DNA from: Pseudomonadota bacterium
GTDB lineage: Bacteria; Myxococcota_A; UBA796; CAJQPC01
DNA: 64,000 nucleotides
Assembly: GCA_024228935.1 (NCBI GenBank)
Contig: JAAESX010000351.1
Coordinates: forward strand, 1-64,000
Direction: 5' to 3'
In this document: one piece after another, positions 45,978-54,493 of the stretch
Layout: each line of letters opens with the position of its first letter
How positions within the stretch are numbered: position 1 is the first letter of the stretch
The notes under the pieces: model-generated
What the model was told of the DNA's origin: nothing
Database searches by the model: none
The model's input: the letters and a program-made list of their open reading frames with translations, nothing else
Made by a program: the position numbers and the translations under genes

Positions 45978-46327
45978 ATGGTTCTTCTCGCCTGGGCGCT
46001 GGGCTGCACGGGGCCCTCCGGCACGGACTCTCCGGTGGGCCCGACGACATCGAGCTCGTGAACGTCGTGGTGCAGGACAACAGCCACCAGCCGGCGAGCA
46101 TCGAGACCGCTCGGAGCTACGCCGAGTTCATGGAGATCACGGACTGGACCGTGCTCGCGGATCCCACGTACGAGTGGATCCAGGTGTGGGGAGACCCGGA
46201 CGACTCCAAGCCCCAGCAGACCTATACGGTCATCAACACCGCGGGCCGCGTCGTTTACCACGGCGCCCACGCCTCAGGGACGACGGTGACCGCCATCATC
46301 AGCAACGTCGAGTCCGCCGACGACTGA
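45978..46327 (+). pseudogene. Thioredoxin-like lipoprotein with internal deletion
   Basis: An ATG after GGAGG gives MVLLAWALGCTGPSGTDSPV, a lipoprotein signal and tether. Within about 20 codons the frame is lost (near 46035), and the next frame reads DDIELVNVVVQDNSHQPASI, SYAEFMEITDWTVLADPTYE, QTYTVINTAGRVVYHGAHAS. These are the last strands and helices of a redoxin fold. About 90 residues with the first strand, the CxxC (or UxxC) site and helix are missing. Either a deletion or a misassembly joined the two ends. Confidence 0.6.
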
Positions 46328-46430
46328 GGTGTAATCGCGGGTAATGGTGTGGAATCGCCCGACGGGCGTCGGATCCGTATGTTCAGAGTGTCCCCGGGGA
46401 TTCTCTCGGGCAATGGGAAAGGATGCCCAC

Positions 46431-46787
46431 ATGACGCTCGCCCTCGTCAGCCGGTTCTCGACCCCCACGCTCGCCGATCCGGCGCGGACCACCGACGGTC
46501 ACCGCGTGGACACCGATGACTACGTCGTGATGACGTGGTCGGTCACAGACGCCGGAAGCGTCGCAAGGCTGAAGCAGCTGTCAGGGTTCGACGGCGTCTT
46601 GGCCGTGAACACCGACAGCGCTTCGCAGACCAGCCAGGTCATCCACCTGATGAAGGCCGAAGAGATCGACCTGCCTGTGGTGTGTGACCCTGCTGGGCGC
46701 CTCGCGACGAATGACTTCGCCAGCGAAGCGCAGCTCGCCCAGCTCATCGAGGACGCGGCCGTCGTGACCGTCGCCCTCAACGAGTAG
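46431..46787 (+). CDS. Thioredoxin-fold-like protein lacking active-site cysteines (tentative)
   Basis: Start MTLALVSRFSTPTLADPART, AAGGA about 11 bases upstream. The 118-residue product follows a thioredoxin-like order: YVVMTWSVTDAGSVARLKQL at the place of the WCxxC helix, FDGVLAVNTDSASQTSQVIH as the second strand and helix, DLPVVCDPAGRLATNDF as the cis-Pro strand, then QLAQLIEDAAVVTVALNE. The CxxC site is absent (WSVTDAG). It is hydrophilic and has no lipobox. A redoxin-related fold is a guess from pattern only; it may be an unrelated small protein. Confidence 0.6.
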   Translation: MTLALVSRFSTPTLADPARTTDGHRVDTDDYVVMTWSVTDAGSVARLKQLSGFDGVLAVNTDSASQTSQVIHLMKAEEIDLPVVCDPAGRLATNDFASEAQLAQLIEDAAVVTVALNE

Positions 46788-46799
46788 GCGAGAGCTGGA

Positions 46800-47171
46800 C
46801 TACCAGCGTCCGCCGCCGCCGCCGCCGCCGCCGTAGCCGCCGCCGCCGCCGCGGTTACCGCCGCCGCCGCCGTAGCCGCCGCCGCCGCCGCGGTGTCCGC
46901 CGCCGCCGCCGCCGCCACGGGGGGCGCGCTCCTGGGCCTCGTTGACGCGGATGCTCCGGCCATCGAGGTTGGCGCCGTCCATCTGCGAGATGGCGGTCTT
47001 GGCATCGTCCGCGTTCTCGAACGTGACGAAGCCGAAGCCCCGGCTGCGTCCGGTCTCACGGTCGTTGATGACCTTGGCGTCGGTGACGGCCCCGAAGGCC
47101 TCAAAGGCGGCGCGAAGGCCGTGATCGTCGGTGGCCCAAGCCAGGCCACCCACAAAGAGCTTGTTGCTCAT
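46800..47171 (-). CDS. RNA-binding protein with RRM and glycine-rich tail
   Basis: The 123-residue protein has one RRM: RNP2 LFVGGL at 5-10, RNP1 RGFGFVTF at 44-51 and SIRVNEAQERAPRG at the end of the domain. The C-terminal 36 residues are GGGGYGGGG-type repeats ending GGRW. Bacterial proteins with this layout (Rbp family of cyanobacteria and myxobacteria) bind RNA and are often cold responsive. The GC codons of the tail form long GCC/CCG trinucleotide runs. An A/G-rich leader precedes the start. Confidence 0.95.
   Translation of the reverse strand: MSNKLFVGGLAWATDDHGLRAAFEAFGAVTDAKVINDRETGRSRGFGFVTFENADDAKTAISQMDGANLDGRSIRVNEAQERAPRGGGGGGGHRGGGGGYGGGGGNRGGGGGYGGGGGGGGRW
46808..46918. repeat. 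GCC trinucleotide runs encoding the Gly-rich tail
   Basis: Five runs of four to seven CCG/GCC triplets are separated by tagcc, ttac or tgtc. In frame on the minus strand they encode Gly with Tyr, Asn or His interruptions. They are prone to slippage in whole triplets, which would change the length of the tail without breaking the frame. Confidence 0.85.
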
Positions 47172-47201
47172 GTCTTTCTTCTCTTTCTGATGCAAATGCG
47201 G

Positions 47202-47217
47202 CGGCCAGAAATGGCCG
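47202..47217. promoter_or_regulatory. Perfect 6-bp hairpin in the RRM gene leader
   Basis: CGGCCA-GAAA-TGGCCG (on the plus strand) is a perfect stem with a tetraloop. It lies 30 bases upstream of the RRM gene start and on the opposite strand from the acetyltransferase gene. Transcribed in the leader of the RRM mRNA it would form CGGCCA-UUUC-UGGCCG. A regulatory or attenuation role is possible but not shown. Confidence 0.35.
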
Positions 47218-47324
47218 GCACGACCGCGATGTCCGTACCTCGGAGCACCAACGGCTCGGCCGGGTAAGCCGTCAGGAGCGGTCGCGCTCGGAATCTCCGC
47301 CTCTTTTCTGGGCTATTGGGGAGC

Positions 47325-47840
47325 ATGCGACGCCGGATCGACACCGAAAGGCTCACGCTCAGGTCCTGGGAAGATGGGGACGGACCCGCGCTTCGGGCGG
47401 CCCTGGACCGGAGCGATGCCCACCTGCGACCGTGGGTGCCGTTCATGCGGAACGAGCCGCGTTCGCTCCAGGCCACGTGCGACCAGGTCGTCGAGTTCGC
47501 CCGGCAGTTCGCTGCGGGCGAGGTGTATCGGTGGGCCGTCCTGGCTGGCGACGTGTTGGTCGGCGAGGCCCTGTTCATGCAGAAGGCCGACGCCGTCCCC
47601 GCCATCGGGTACTGGCTCCACGTCGACCACTGCGGCCGGGGCTACGCCGGCGAGGCCATCCGGGCGCTACTCGCCGAGGCCGACGCCCAGGAGGTCGCCG
47701 CGCTCGAGGCGTTCGTCGACGTCGCCAACGACGGCAGCAACGGCTTGATCGCCCGCCTGGGCTTCGAGCTCGACCGGACCGTCGACATGGAAGGCGACCG
47801 GCTGCACGTGTGGCTACGTTGTCGTCCGGAGGTCGGATGA
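47325..47840 (+). CDS. GNAT-family N-acetyltransferase (RimJ/RimL-like)
   Basis: The ATG after GGGGAG gives MRRRIDTERLTLRSWEDGDG, a RimJ/RimL-type beginning. The acetyl-CoA motif A is present as YWLHVDHCGRGYAGEAIRAL, and motif B as FVDVANDGSNGLIARLGFEL. Length 171 residues, as usual. The stop overlaps the start of the CotH-like lipoprotein gene (ATGA). The acceptor is unknown. Confidence 0.93.
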   Translation: MRRRIDTERLTLRSWEDGDGPALRAALDRSDAHLRPWVPFMRNEPRSLQATCDQVVEFARQFAAGEVYRWAVLAGDVLVGEALFMQKADAVPAIGYWLHVDHCGRGYAGEAIRALLAEADAQEVAALEAFVDVANDGSNGLIARLGFELDRTVDMEGDRLHVWLRCRPEVG

Positions 47841-49513
47841 GCATCCTGTTCTGGCTCGCTTGCACGGGCGGCGTCGAGGTCCCGCCGGTCGACTCGGAGC
47901 CCGAGATCGACGAGACGGATCAGGTCTACGACCTCGACCACCTGATGCGGGTGGACATCGAGCTGCCCGAGGACGACTGGGACGATCTGCGGACCCAGTC
48001 CCGGACCTGGGCGACGACCATCGGCCAGCCGGACTGCCAGGAGCAGCCCTTCGAGAGCCCGTTCACCTGGTTCGAGGCCCGCGTGACCATCGACGGCGAG
48101 CTCTATGAGCGGGCCGATGTGCGCAAGAAGGGCTTCCTGGGCTCGATGAACGAGGACAAGCCGAGCCTGAAGCTGGACCTCGGCGAGTTCGACGACGAGG
48201 CCACCTTCCACGGGATGCGGCGCCTGACGCTCAACAACTCCCTGGCCGACGCCTCCTTCGCTCGCCAGTGCGTGGCCTATGGCTTCTTCCGCGACGCCGG
48301 CCTGCCCGCGCCGCGCTGCTCGCTCGCCCAGGTGACCGTGAACGGCGACGACCTGGGCGTCTTCGTGAACCTCGAGCCGCTGAAGAAGCCGTTCCTCGAG
48401 CGCGAGTTCGGCGACGACAGCGGCAACCTGTACGAGGGCACGCTCGCCGACTTCCGCGAGGGGTGGACCGGCCCCATCGAGAAGAAGACGAACGAGTCCG
48501 AGGGGGACTTCTCGGACGTCGAACAGCTGACCGAGGCGCTCACGGTGCCCGACAGCGAGCTCTTCGACGCGCTCGAGCCCATCGTCGACGTCGATCAGTT
48601 CCTGGACTTCTGGGCCAGCGAGGTCATCGTCCAGCACACCGACGGGTACGCCTCGAACACCAACAACTACTACCTGTACGCCGACCCCAGCGACGGCCGG
48701 TTCCGGTTCATCCCGTGGGGGATGGACGCGGTCTTCTACGGCGAGTACGCCGAGGACTTCCAGGACGATCCGGGGTTCCAGACGCAGACGGTCTACGCCT
48801 CGGGGGTCCTGGTCAACCGCATCATCGAGCACCCCGATGGGCCTGAGCTCTACGAGGCGGCGCTGCGCGGCATGCTCGAGCACTGGGAAGCCGACGACGC
48901 GTTGTCCCGCGCCGACCGGATGCGGGACGTCATCGAGCCCGAGTTCGGGAGCCGCAAGTGGGGCGCCGTCGAGGAGCAGCTCGAGTTCCTGGAATACGTC
49001 GTCGAGAGCCGCGAGCCGGATCTGCTCGAGGCGCTCGAGGCGGCCCCTCCGAGCTGGCCCTATGGCATGCGGGACAGCTACTGCTTCGTGCCCCAGGGCT
49101 CGGTCCAGGCCGAGTTCTCCGGGACGTGGGAGTCCTTCAACCGGGACCCCTGGACCTATGGCGAGAGCTCGCTGTTGCTCTCGCTGGACGACGAGCCGGC
49201 GGCGGGGCCGTACACCGGCGGCGTGATCGGCGGCGAGTCCGAGGGCGCGGCCGTCTTCTACCAGGTGACGTCGGCGTCCGAGACGCTGCACTGGCTGGTC
49301 TACATCACGGTCCCGCCCGACGACATGAAGCCCGGAACGGTCGAGCTCGACCTGGGCGAGCGCATCGGCGCGATCATGGTGCTCGACACCGAGACGATGA
49401 CCGACTTCGAGTTCGTCGCGTACCTGATGGGTGACGTGACGTTCGAGGATGCGAGCATGGACGCAGGCGAGCCTCTGGTCGGCTCGTTCGAAGGGCAGCT
49501 GCTGGTCTTCTGA
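47837..49513 (+). CDS. CotH-kinase-family lipoprotein
   Basis: The 558-residue protein begins MSILFWLACTGGVEVPPVDS, lipobox Cys9 then an acidic tether. CotH motifs: ADVRKKGFLGSMNEDKPSLK, LTLNNSLADAS, DDLGVFVNLEPL, NLYEGTLADFREGWTG, VQHTDGYASNTNNYYLYADP (catalytic Asp/Asn loop) and RFIPWGMDAVFYGEY. Characterised CotH proteins are atypical secreted protein kinases. A beta-rich domain of about 140 residues follows the kinase region. It is coupled to the acetyltransferase gene. Confidence 0.92.
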   Translation: MSILFWLACTGGVEVPPVDSEPEIDETDQVYDLDHLMRVDIELPEDDWDDLRTQSRTWATTIGQPDCQEQPFESPFTWFEARVTIDGELYERADVRKKGFLGSMNEDKPSLKLDLGEFDDEATFHGMRRLTLNNSLADASFARQCVAYGFFRDAGLPAPRCSLAQVTVNGDDLGVFVNLEPLKKPFLEREFGDDSGNLYEGTLADFREGWTGPIEKKTNESEGDFSDVEQLTEALTVPDSELFDALEPIVDVDQFLDFWASEVIVQHTDGYASNTNNYYLYADPSDGRFRFIPWGMDAVFYGEYAEDFQDDPGFQTQTVYASGVLVNRIIEHPDGPELYEAALRGMLEHWEADDALSRADRMRDVIEPEFGSRKWGAVEEQLEFLEYVVESREPDLLEALEAAPPSWPYGMRDSYCFVPQGSVQAEFSGTWESFNRDPWTYGESSLLLSLDDEPAAGPYTGGVIGGESEGAAVFYQVTSASETLHWLVYITVPPDDMKPGTVELDLGERIGAIMVLDTETMTDFEFVAYLMGDVTFEDASMDAGEPLVGSFEGQLLVF

Positions 49514-49516
49514 GGA

Positions 49517-50182
49517 GTGCTCGTGTTCTTGCTGGCCTCGAGCGCGCTGGCCGCGCCCCCGCCCGACGTCATCCCGCACCGGAAGCACGAGCCGTACACT
49601 CAGCTCGACGCGGAGCTCCGGCCCATCGGGTTCTCGCCGGACGGCAAGCTCGCGATCCTGTACGTCGCCCCGGACGAGGCCGTCGGCTGCATGCAATGGA
49701 GCTTCCTGGTCATCGGCCTGGTGAGCGACGGCGTCGTCGACCGGATCCAGACGACGAACGAGCCGTGTGACGCGGACATCCAGGTGGTCTGGGAGCGGGA
49801 GTCGACGCGGGTCCAGGCGATGCTCGACAAGCACGGCGTCGTCGCGACCGAGGTCGCCTTCCAGCGATTCTCGACCGGCTTCGACGCGCGACTGGTGACC
49901 GGCTCGCTGCACCTGCCTGAGAACGAGGAGCTCCCGTTCAAGGTGCCGGTCACCGTGATGCTCTCGGCCGACGGCAAGGGCGAGAAGAAGATCGGACAGC
50001 TCGCCGTCACCACGCAGTACGACATGCCGATGACCTGGGGGCACGAGGTGCTCGGCTACGTGCAGAGCCCATACGAGCCCCGCATCGGCGTGCTGGTACG
50101 GGAGATCCACCGCGGATGGGAGGGGCTGCCGACCGTGGAGACCGTCCACGTGATAGGGGCGAGCCTCGAGGAGGGCTTCTGA
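49517..50182 (+). CDS. Secreted protein of unknown function
   Basis: The GTG start follows the CotH-like stop by three bases. The signal peptide MLVFLLASSALAAPPPDVIP ends ALA-A. The mature part is beta-rich, with IGFSPDGKLAILYVAPDEAV reminiscent of propeller blades, and one Cys pair (VGCMQW, EPCDAD). No family recognised. Position in the operon suggests a role linked to the CotH-like lipoprotein. Confidence 0.72.
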   Translation: MLVFLLASSALAAPPPDVIPHRKHEPYTQLDAELRPIGFSPDGKLAILYVAPDEAVGCMQWSFLVIGLVSDGVVDRIQTTNEPCDADIQVVWERESTRVQAMLDKHGVVATEVAFQRFSTGFDARLVTGSLHLPENEELPFKVPVTVMLSADGKGEKKIGQLAVTTQYDMPMTWGHEVLGYVQSPYEPRIGVLVREIHRGWEGLPTVETVHVIGASLEEGF

Positions 50183-50225
50183 GCCTGCGACGGTTTCGCC
50201 AGATCAGGCTTGAAGAGGAGTAGTG

Positions 50226-51128
50226 ATGGCCGACGTTCTCCTGCTCGGCGGGACCGGAGGGCTGGGGCGCGCGCTGGTGTCGCGGCTCCTGGTCGACGGG
50301 CACGACCTCACCCTCTTGTCCCGGGACCCCGTCCGTGCGCGCGACCTGCTGCCGGCGTCGGTCCGACTCGCCCCCGTCGACCAGCTGGAGGAACTCGTCC
50401 CAGGCCATTCCGTGGTGGTCAATCTCGCCGGGGAGCCGATCCTGGGGCGCTGGACGGCTGCGCGGTGGGCTCGCATCGAGGCCAGCCGGGTCGCGTTGAC
50501 CCAGGCACTCGCTGGGTTGGTCCAGCCCGGGTCGGTCTGGCTGAACGCCTCGGCCATCGGGATCTACGGCGACCGCGCCGACGAGGAGCTCGACCACCGC
50601 AGCTCGGCTGGGTCGGGTCGCCTGGCGGAGCTGTGCCAGGCGTGGGAGGCGCCGCTCACAGGGGCACGGTCCCGCGGTGTGCGGTCGGTGGCGCTGCGCA
50701 CGGGGATCGTGCTCGATCCGGGGTCGGGCGCGCTGGCGTCGATGTTGTTCCCGTTCCGGGCGGGGCTGGGCGGGCCGATGGGCTCCGGTGACCAGTGGCA
50801 GTCGTGGATCCATGTCCAGGACTGGGTCGAGGCGGTCGCCTTTGCGATGTCGGCGCCGGTCGACGGGCCGGTCGACGTGGTGTCACCGCAGCCGGTTCGC
50901 CAGCGGGAGTTCGCGTCCGCGCTCGGAGCGGCGGTCGGTCGTCCGGCGCTGCTTCCAGTACCGGCGATGGCGTTGCGGCTGGCGATGGGGCCAGCGTCCG
51001 AGCTGCTTCTGGCCTCGCAGCGCGTCGAGCCGACCCGACTCCTTGCAGCGGGGTTCCGTTTCCGGTTCCCGACGCTCGCCGTGGCTCTCGCCGACCTGCT
51101 GGCCGAAGCCGGGGCTCGCCCGGCCTGA
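50226..51128 (+). CDS. TIGR01777-type NAD-dependent epimerase (SDR39U1/YfcH-like)
   Basis: The 300-residue protein starts with the Rossmann motif VLLLGGTGGLGRALVSRLL and contains VVVNLAGEPILGRWTAARWA, NASAIGIYGDR, RTGIVLDPGSGALASMLFPF and SWIHVQDWVEAV, all specific for this SDR branch. GAGGAG lies seven bases before the ATG. It is convergent with the CarH-like gene, 17 bp apart. Members have unknown substrates; next to carotenoid genes a tailoring role is possible but unproven. Confidence 0.93.
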   Translation: MADVLLLGGTGGLGRALVSRLLVDGHDLTLLSRDPVRARDLLPASVRLAPVDQLEELVPGHSVVVNLAGEPILGRWTAARWARIEASRVALTQALAGLVQPGSVWLNASAIGIYGDRADEELDHRSSAGSGRLAELCQAWEAPLTGARSRGVRSVALRTGIVLDPGSGALASMLFPFRAGLGGPMGSGDQWQSWIHVQDWVEAVAFAMSAPVDGPVDVVSPQPVRQREFASALGAAVGRPALLPVPAMALRLAMGPASELLLASQRVEPTRLLAAGFRFRFPTLAVALADLLAEAGARPA

Positions 51129-51145
51129 GCGGGGCCGGACGGGGT

Positions 51146-52051
51146 TCAGCCCGCGCCGGTCTCCAGCAGGTGCGGCCGGGCCGCCGGGTTCGTGACGCGA
51201 CGCGCCTTGTCTCCGACGAGGATGCGCGCGGTGGAGCGGCCCTCGAGCGCTGCCGCCGCGCGGCCACCGAGCAGGACCCGGCCCTGAGACGCCAGTCTCT
51301 CGGCCACCAGGGTGGCGAACGCCCACAAATCGAAGCCCGGTCGGTCGAGGACGGCCGACAGCGCCACGATGGCCGGCTGCCGCTCGGAGACGAGTGCCAA
51401 CAGCTGCTCGCCTGGGACGTCCGCGCCCAGGTAGACGACGCGGTAGCCGGCGCTCGCCAGGTGGAAGGCGACGCCCAGCAGGCCGAACTCGTGCCGTTCG
51501 CCCGCAGGTGACGCGCAGATGGCTTCGGGGGCGTTCGCGGCGCCGGGTTCGACGCTTCGGGCCATCGTCAGGATGCGCTCCCGGCACCATCCCGAGACCA
51601 GGTGTTCCTGGACGACGGTAGCCTCGCCTCGCTCCCATCGGTGTCCGGTCTCCTGGAGCATGGGCATGTAGACGCTGTCGAGCTGGGTGGCGAAGGGCAC
51701 GGTGACCAGCGCCTTGGCGCGGTCCTCGGCGTCGACGAGATCGAAGCGCAGCAGTGCGCCCAGGATGCCGTCGCGTAGGCCGGCCAGGCCTCCTCCGACG
51801 TCACCCCGTTCGAGCTGTGCCGCCCCGGCCGCGTCCTCCCGCGCCAGCAGGTCGACGATCTCCGAGATGCGGTACCCGACCTCCCGCAGGCCGAGGATCC
51901 GCCGCAGCAGCTCGACGTCCGCGTCCGAGTAGATCCGGTAGCCCGAGTCAGTCCGCGCCGGCTGGGGCAGACCATAGCGCCGCTCCCACGCGATGAGGGT
52001 GTTCTTCGGGATGCCGGTCAGCTCGGCGACGGTCTTGATCTTGTAGGCCAT
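51146..52051 (-). CDS. carH: CarH-like MerR-family B12-dependent photoreceptor regulator
   Basis: The N-terminal MerR DNA-binding domain reads TVAELTGIPKNTLIAWERRY with recognition residues and wing up to about residue 70. A four-helix capping domain contains the W-x9-EH signature (Trp139, Glu149, His150) that surrounds the adenosyl group in CarH. The Rossmann-like B12 domain has the E-x-H-x-x-G motif with His187 as lower cobalt ligand and VVYLGADVPGEQL. CarH tetramers bind operators in the dark and fall apart in light when AdoCbl is photolysed. As last gene of the crt operon it should control it. Start ATG; 103 bases overlap crtB as read. Confidence 0.93.
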   Translation of the reverse strand: MAYKIKTVAELTGIPKNTLIAWERRYGLPQPARTDSGYRIYSDADVELLRRILGLREVGYRISEIVDLLAREDAAGAAQLERGDVGGGLAGLRDGILGALLRFDLVDAEDRAKALVTVPFATQLDSVYMPMLQETGHRWERGEATVVQEHLVSGWCRERILTMARSVEPGAANAPEAICASPAGERHEFGLLGVAFHLASAGYRVVYLGADVPGEQLLALVSERQPAIVALSAVLDRPGFDLWAFATLVAERLASQGRVLLGGRAAAALEGRSTARILVGDKARRVTNPAARPHLLETGAG

Positions 52052-52973
52052 GGGAGTCCAGTGGGCGCGCGCCGGGGAGTCCCCTCAGCGCGGCGTGCAG
52101 CGTTCCGTCGTGGGGCGGGGCTGGGGCCACGCCGAGGACGGTCGGATGAAAGTAACGAATCGTGCAGAACAGCACCTCGGCGAGCTTCGATTGGAGGGGA
52201 ACGATCGTCCTCCCAGCCAGCGCATCTCCGTCCGCTCGGCGAAGGTTGACGCCGATGCGGCGATAGACCCGCGAGGCGATCAGGATGGCGAATCGGGCGC
52301 GCCACGGCAGGTACCTCAGCCCTTCCCAGGCCGACGCGTAGTACCGCTCCGCCAGATCGAGCAGGTCCAGGACGACGCGGGACACCGCGCGTCGATCGGC
52401 GCTCCCCTCGATCAGCTCGGTCGGCTCGACCCCGGCGGCGCGGAGCCGGTCGGCAGGCAGGTAGATCCGCCCGTTCTCGGCGTCCTCCTTCACGTCGCGA
52501 CAGATGTTCGTGATCTGCATCGCGACGCCCAGGTCGATGGCGAAGGGCAGGGCGTCCGGGTCGCGTACTCCCAGCACGCCGCACATCATCAGGCCGACCG
52601 TGGAGGCGACGCGGTAGCCGTACCGGACCAGCTCGTCGTCCGAGGCGATTCGCACCTGACCCACGTCGGAGCGGCACCCGGCGATCAGCTCGCTCGCGGC
52701 GCCGAGATCGAGGGCTCGGCGGCGGTGCACCTCCAACAACGCCAGCACGGCCGGTGCGTCCGAGTGCTCGGCGCGCACATCCAGGGTCAGCCGGTCGAGC
52801 GCGGCGCGGCGCTTCTGGGCCGGCGCGAGCTCGTCGTCCGCGATGTCGTCCACCTCTCGGCAGAAGGCGTACACGCGCGCGGCGTCGTCCCACTCGTCGT
52901 CGGCCAGGAACCAGGCGGCGAACCCGAAGCTCTTCGAGCCCTTCGCCAGGGTCGCTCGTTCGGGCGCGCTCAC
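51948..52973 (-). CDS. crtB: Phytoene synthase
   Basis: Joins two GGPP molecules to phytoene. Starts at a GTG overlapping the crtI stop (GTGA): MSAPERATLAKGSKSFGFAA. First Asp-rich motif REVDDIADDE; second NICRDVKEDAENGRIYLP; both needed for diphosphate binding. The C-terminus is odd: after DGTLHAALRG the frame runs on for 45 residues across the start of the CarH-like gene, giving 341 residues where about 295 is usual. A TGA one base out of frame at 52085-52087 would give the normal length, so a one-base error or an unusual extension is likely. Confidence 0.92.
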   Translation of the reverse strand: MSAPERATLAKGSKSFGFAAWFLADDEWDDAARVYAFCREVDDIADDELAPAQKRRAALDRLTLDVRAEHSDAPAVLALLEVHRRRALDLGAASELIAGCRSDVGQVRIASDDELVRYGYRVASTVGLMMCGVLGVRDPDALPFAIDLGVAMQITNICRDVKEDAENGRIYLPADRLRAAGVEPTELIEGSADRRAVSRVVLDLLDLAERYYASAWEGLRYLPWRARFAILIASRVYRRIGVNLRRADGDALAGRTIVPLQSKLAEVLFCTIRYFHPTVLGVAPAPPHDGTLHAALRGLPGARPLDSHGLQDQDRRRADRHPEEHPHRVGAALWSAPAGAD

Positions 52974-54493
52974 TTCGCGACCCATTCCATCGCGGGCTGG
53001 GGCACCGGGACCGCCACGTCGGGCGCCGGGACGATGGTGTCCAGGACCTTGGCGCTGGTGATGACTCCAGGCACGCCGGCGCCGGGGTGGGTCCCCGCGC
53101 CGACGAAGTACAGGCCGTCCACGTCTTCGGACCGGTTGTGGTACCGGAACCAGGCCGACTGCAACAGCGTCGGCTCCGGCCCGAAGCCGGCGCCATCGGG
53201 CGTGCGTAGCTCGTCCCGGAAGTACCGCGGGGTCATGTGGAACTTCGTGGTGATCCGGTCCTTCAGGCCCGGCATCATCCGGGTCTCCAGGTGCGACAGG
53301 ATGCGGTCGAAGTACTCGTCGCCCTGGGCCTCCCAGTCGATACCCGACTTCTCGTTCGGGACCGGCGACAGCACATAGAACGTCGACTTGCCGTCGGGCG
53401 CCAGGCTCTTGTCCGTGCGCGTGGGCTGGTGCAGGTACAGGCTGAAGTCGTCCGCCAGCACGCGGTTGTCGAAGATGTCGGTCAGGAGCCCCTTGTAGCG
53501 GGGGCCGAGCACGATCTCGTGGTGCATGACGGTGTCGTCGTAGTCGCCCTCGCAGCCGAAGTACCCGACGAACAGGCCCATGCTCTGGCGCACGTTCCCG
53601 ACGCGTCGGTCGGTGTGCTTCTTGCGGTGCTCGGGCGCGACCAGGTGCTTGTACGTCGCGCTCGGGTCCGCGTTGCTGATGACGTGGGCCGCTCGGATGA
53701 ACTCGCCGCCCTGCAGCCGGACGCCAGTGGCCTTGCCGTTGTCGACGACAATCTCCTCGACCGGCGAGTTCAGACGGACCGGCACGTCGACCTCGGCGAG
53801 CACGTTCACCATCGCCTTGATCAGCGAGCCCGTGCCGCCCTTGGCGAACCACACGCCCCACTTGCGCTCGAGCCAGTGGATCAGCAGGTAGATCGAGCTG
53901 GTCGCGAAGGGATTGCCGCCGATCAGGAGCGGCTGGAACGTGAACACCTGCCGCAGCCGCTCGTCCTTCAGGTAGTCCGAGACCAGGCCGTAGACCGACT
54001 TGTAGTTCTGGAGGCGGATCATGTCCGGCGCGACGCGGAGCATGTCCATCACCGTGTCGAACGGGACGTGGGCGAGCTGCTTGTAGCCGATGTCGAAGAT
54101 GCGCTCGCTGTGCGCGGCCATCTTGCGGTAGCCGTCGACGTCGCCTGGGCTCATGTCCGCGATCTGGGACAGCAGACGGTCCTCTTCGCCGACGTAGTCG
54201 AAGGACGTGCCGTCATCGAAGCGGACCCGGTAGAAGGGATCGACCGGCACCAGCTCGCAGTAGTCCCGCAGGTTGCGGTCCAGCAGCTGGAAGAGCTCGT
54301 GCAGCAGGTACGGGGCCGTGATGACCGTCGGCCCGGCGTCGAACACGTGGCCTTCGGACTCGAAGACGCGGGCGCGCCCGCCAGCCTGCGAGCCCGCCTC
54401 GACGACCACGACGGGCCAGCCCCGAGCGCGGAGGCGAATGGCAGCGCTCAGGCCGCCGAAACCGGCTCCGACGACGACGATGGGATCAGACAT
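52970..54493 (-). CDS. crtI: Phytoene desaturase
   Basis: A 507-residue FAD enzyme of the CrtI type. FAD motif VVVGAGFGGLSAAIRLRARG at residues 5-24, EGHVFDAGPTVITAPYLLHE, LFQLLDRNLRDYCELVPVDP and the C-terminal GLYFVGAGTHPGAGVPGVIT are diagnostic. It turns phytoene into lycopene through up to four dehydrogenations. Its ATG lies eight bases inside the end of crtE and its stop overlaps crtB, so it is coupled to both. Confidence 0.95.
   Translation of the reverse strand: MSDPIVVVGAGFGGLSAAIRLRARGWPVVVVEAGSQAGGRARVFESEGHVFDAGPTVITAPYLLHELFQLLDRNLRDYCELVPVDPFYRVRFDDGTSFDYVGEEDRLLSQIADMSPGDVDGYRKMAAHSERIFDIGYKQLAHVPFDTVMDMLRVAPDMIRLQNYKSVYGLVSDYLKDERLRQVFTFQPLLIGGNPFATSSIYLLIHWLERKWGVWFAKGGTGSLIKAMVNVLAEVDVPVRLNSPVEEIVVDNGKATGVRLQGGEFIRAAHVISNADPSATYKHLVAPEHRKKHTDRRVGNVRQSMGLFVGYFGCEGDYDDTVMHHEIVLGPRYKGLLTDIFDNRVLADDFSLYLHQPTRTDKSLAPDGKSTFYVLSPVPNEKSGIDWEAQGDEYFDRILSHLETRMMPGLKDRITTKFHMTPRYFRDELRTPDGAGFGPEPTLLQSAWFRYHNRSEDVDGLYFVGAGTHPGAGVPGVITSAKVLDTIVPAPDVAVPVPQPAMEWVAK

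Noticed and set aside
46808..46918. GCC-rich repeat as a CRISPR or regulatory array
   Set aside because: It is the codon run of the glycine-rich tail of the RRM protein.
47642..50149. Minus-strand frame of 835 codons
   Set aside because: Antisense of the acetyltransferase, CotH-like and secreted-protein genes.
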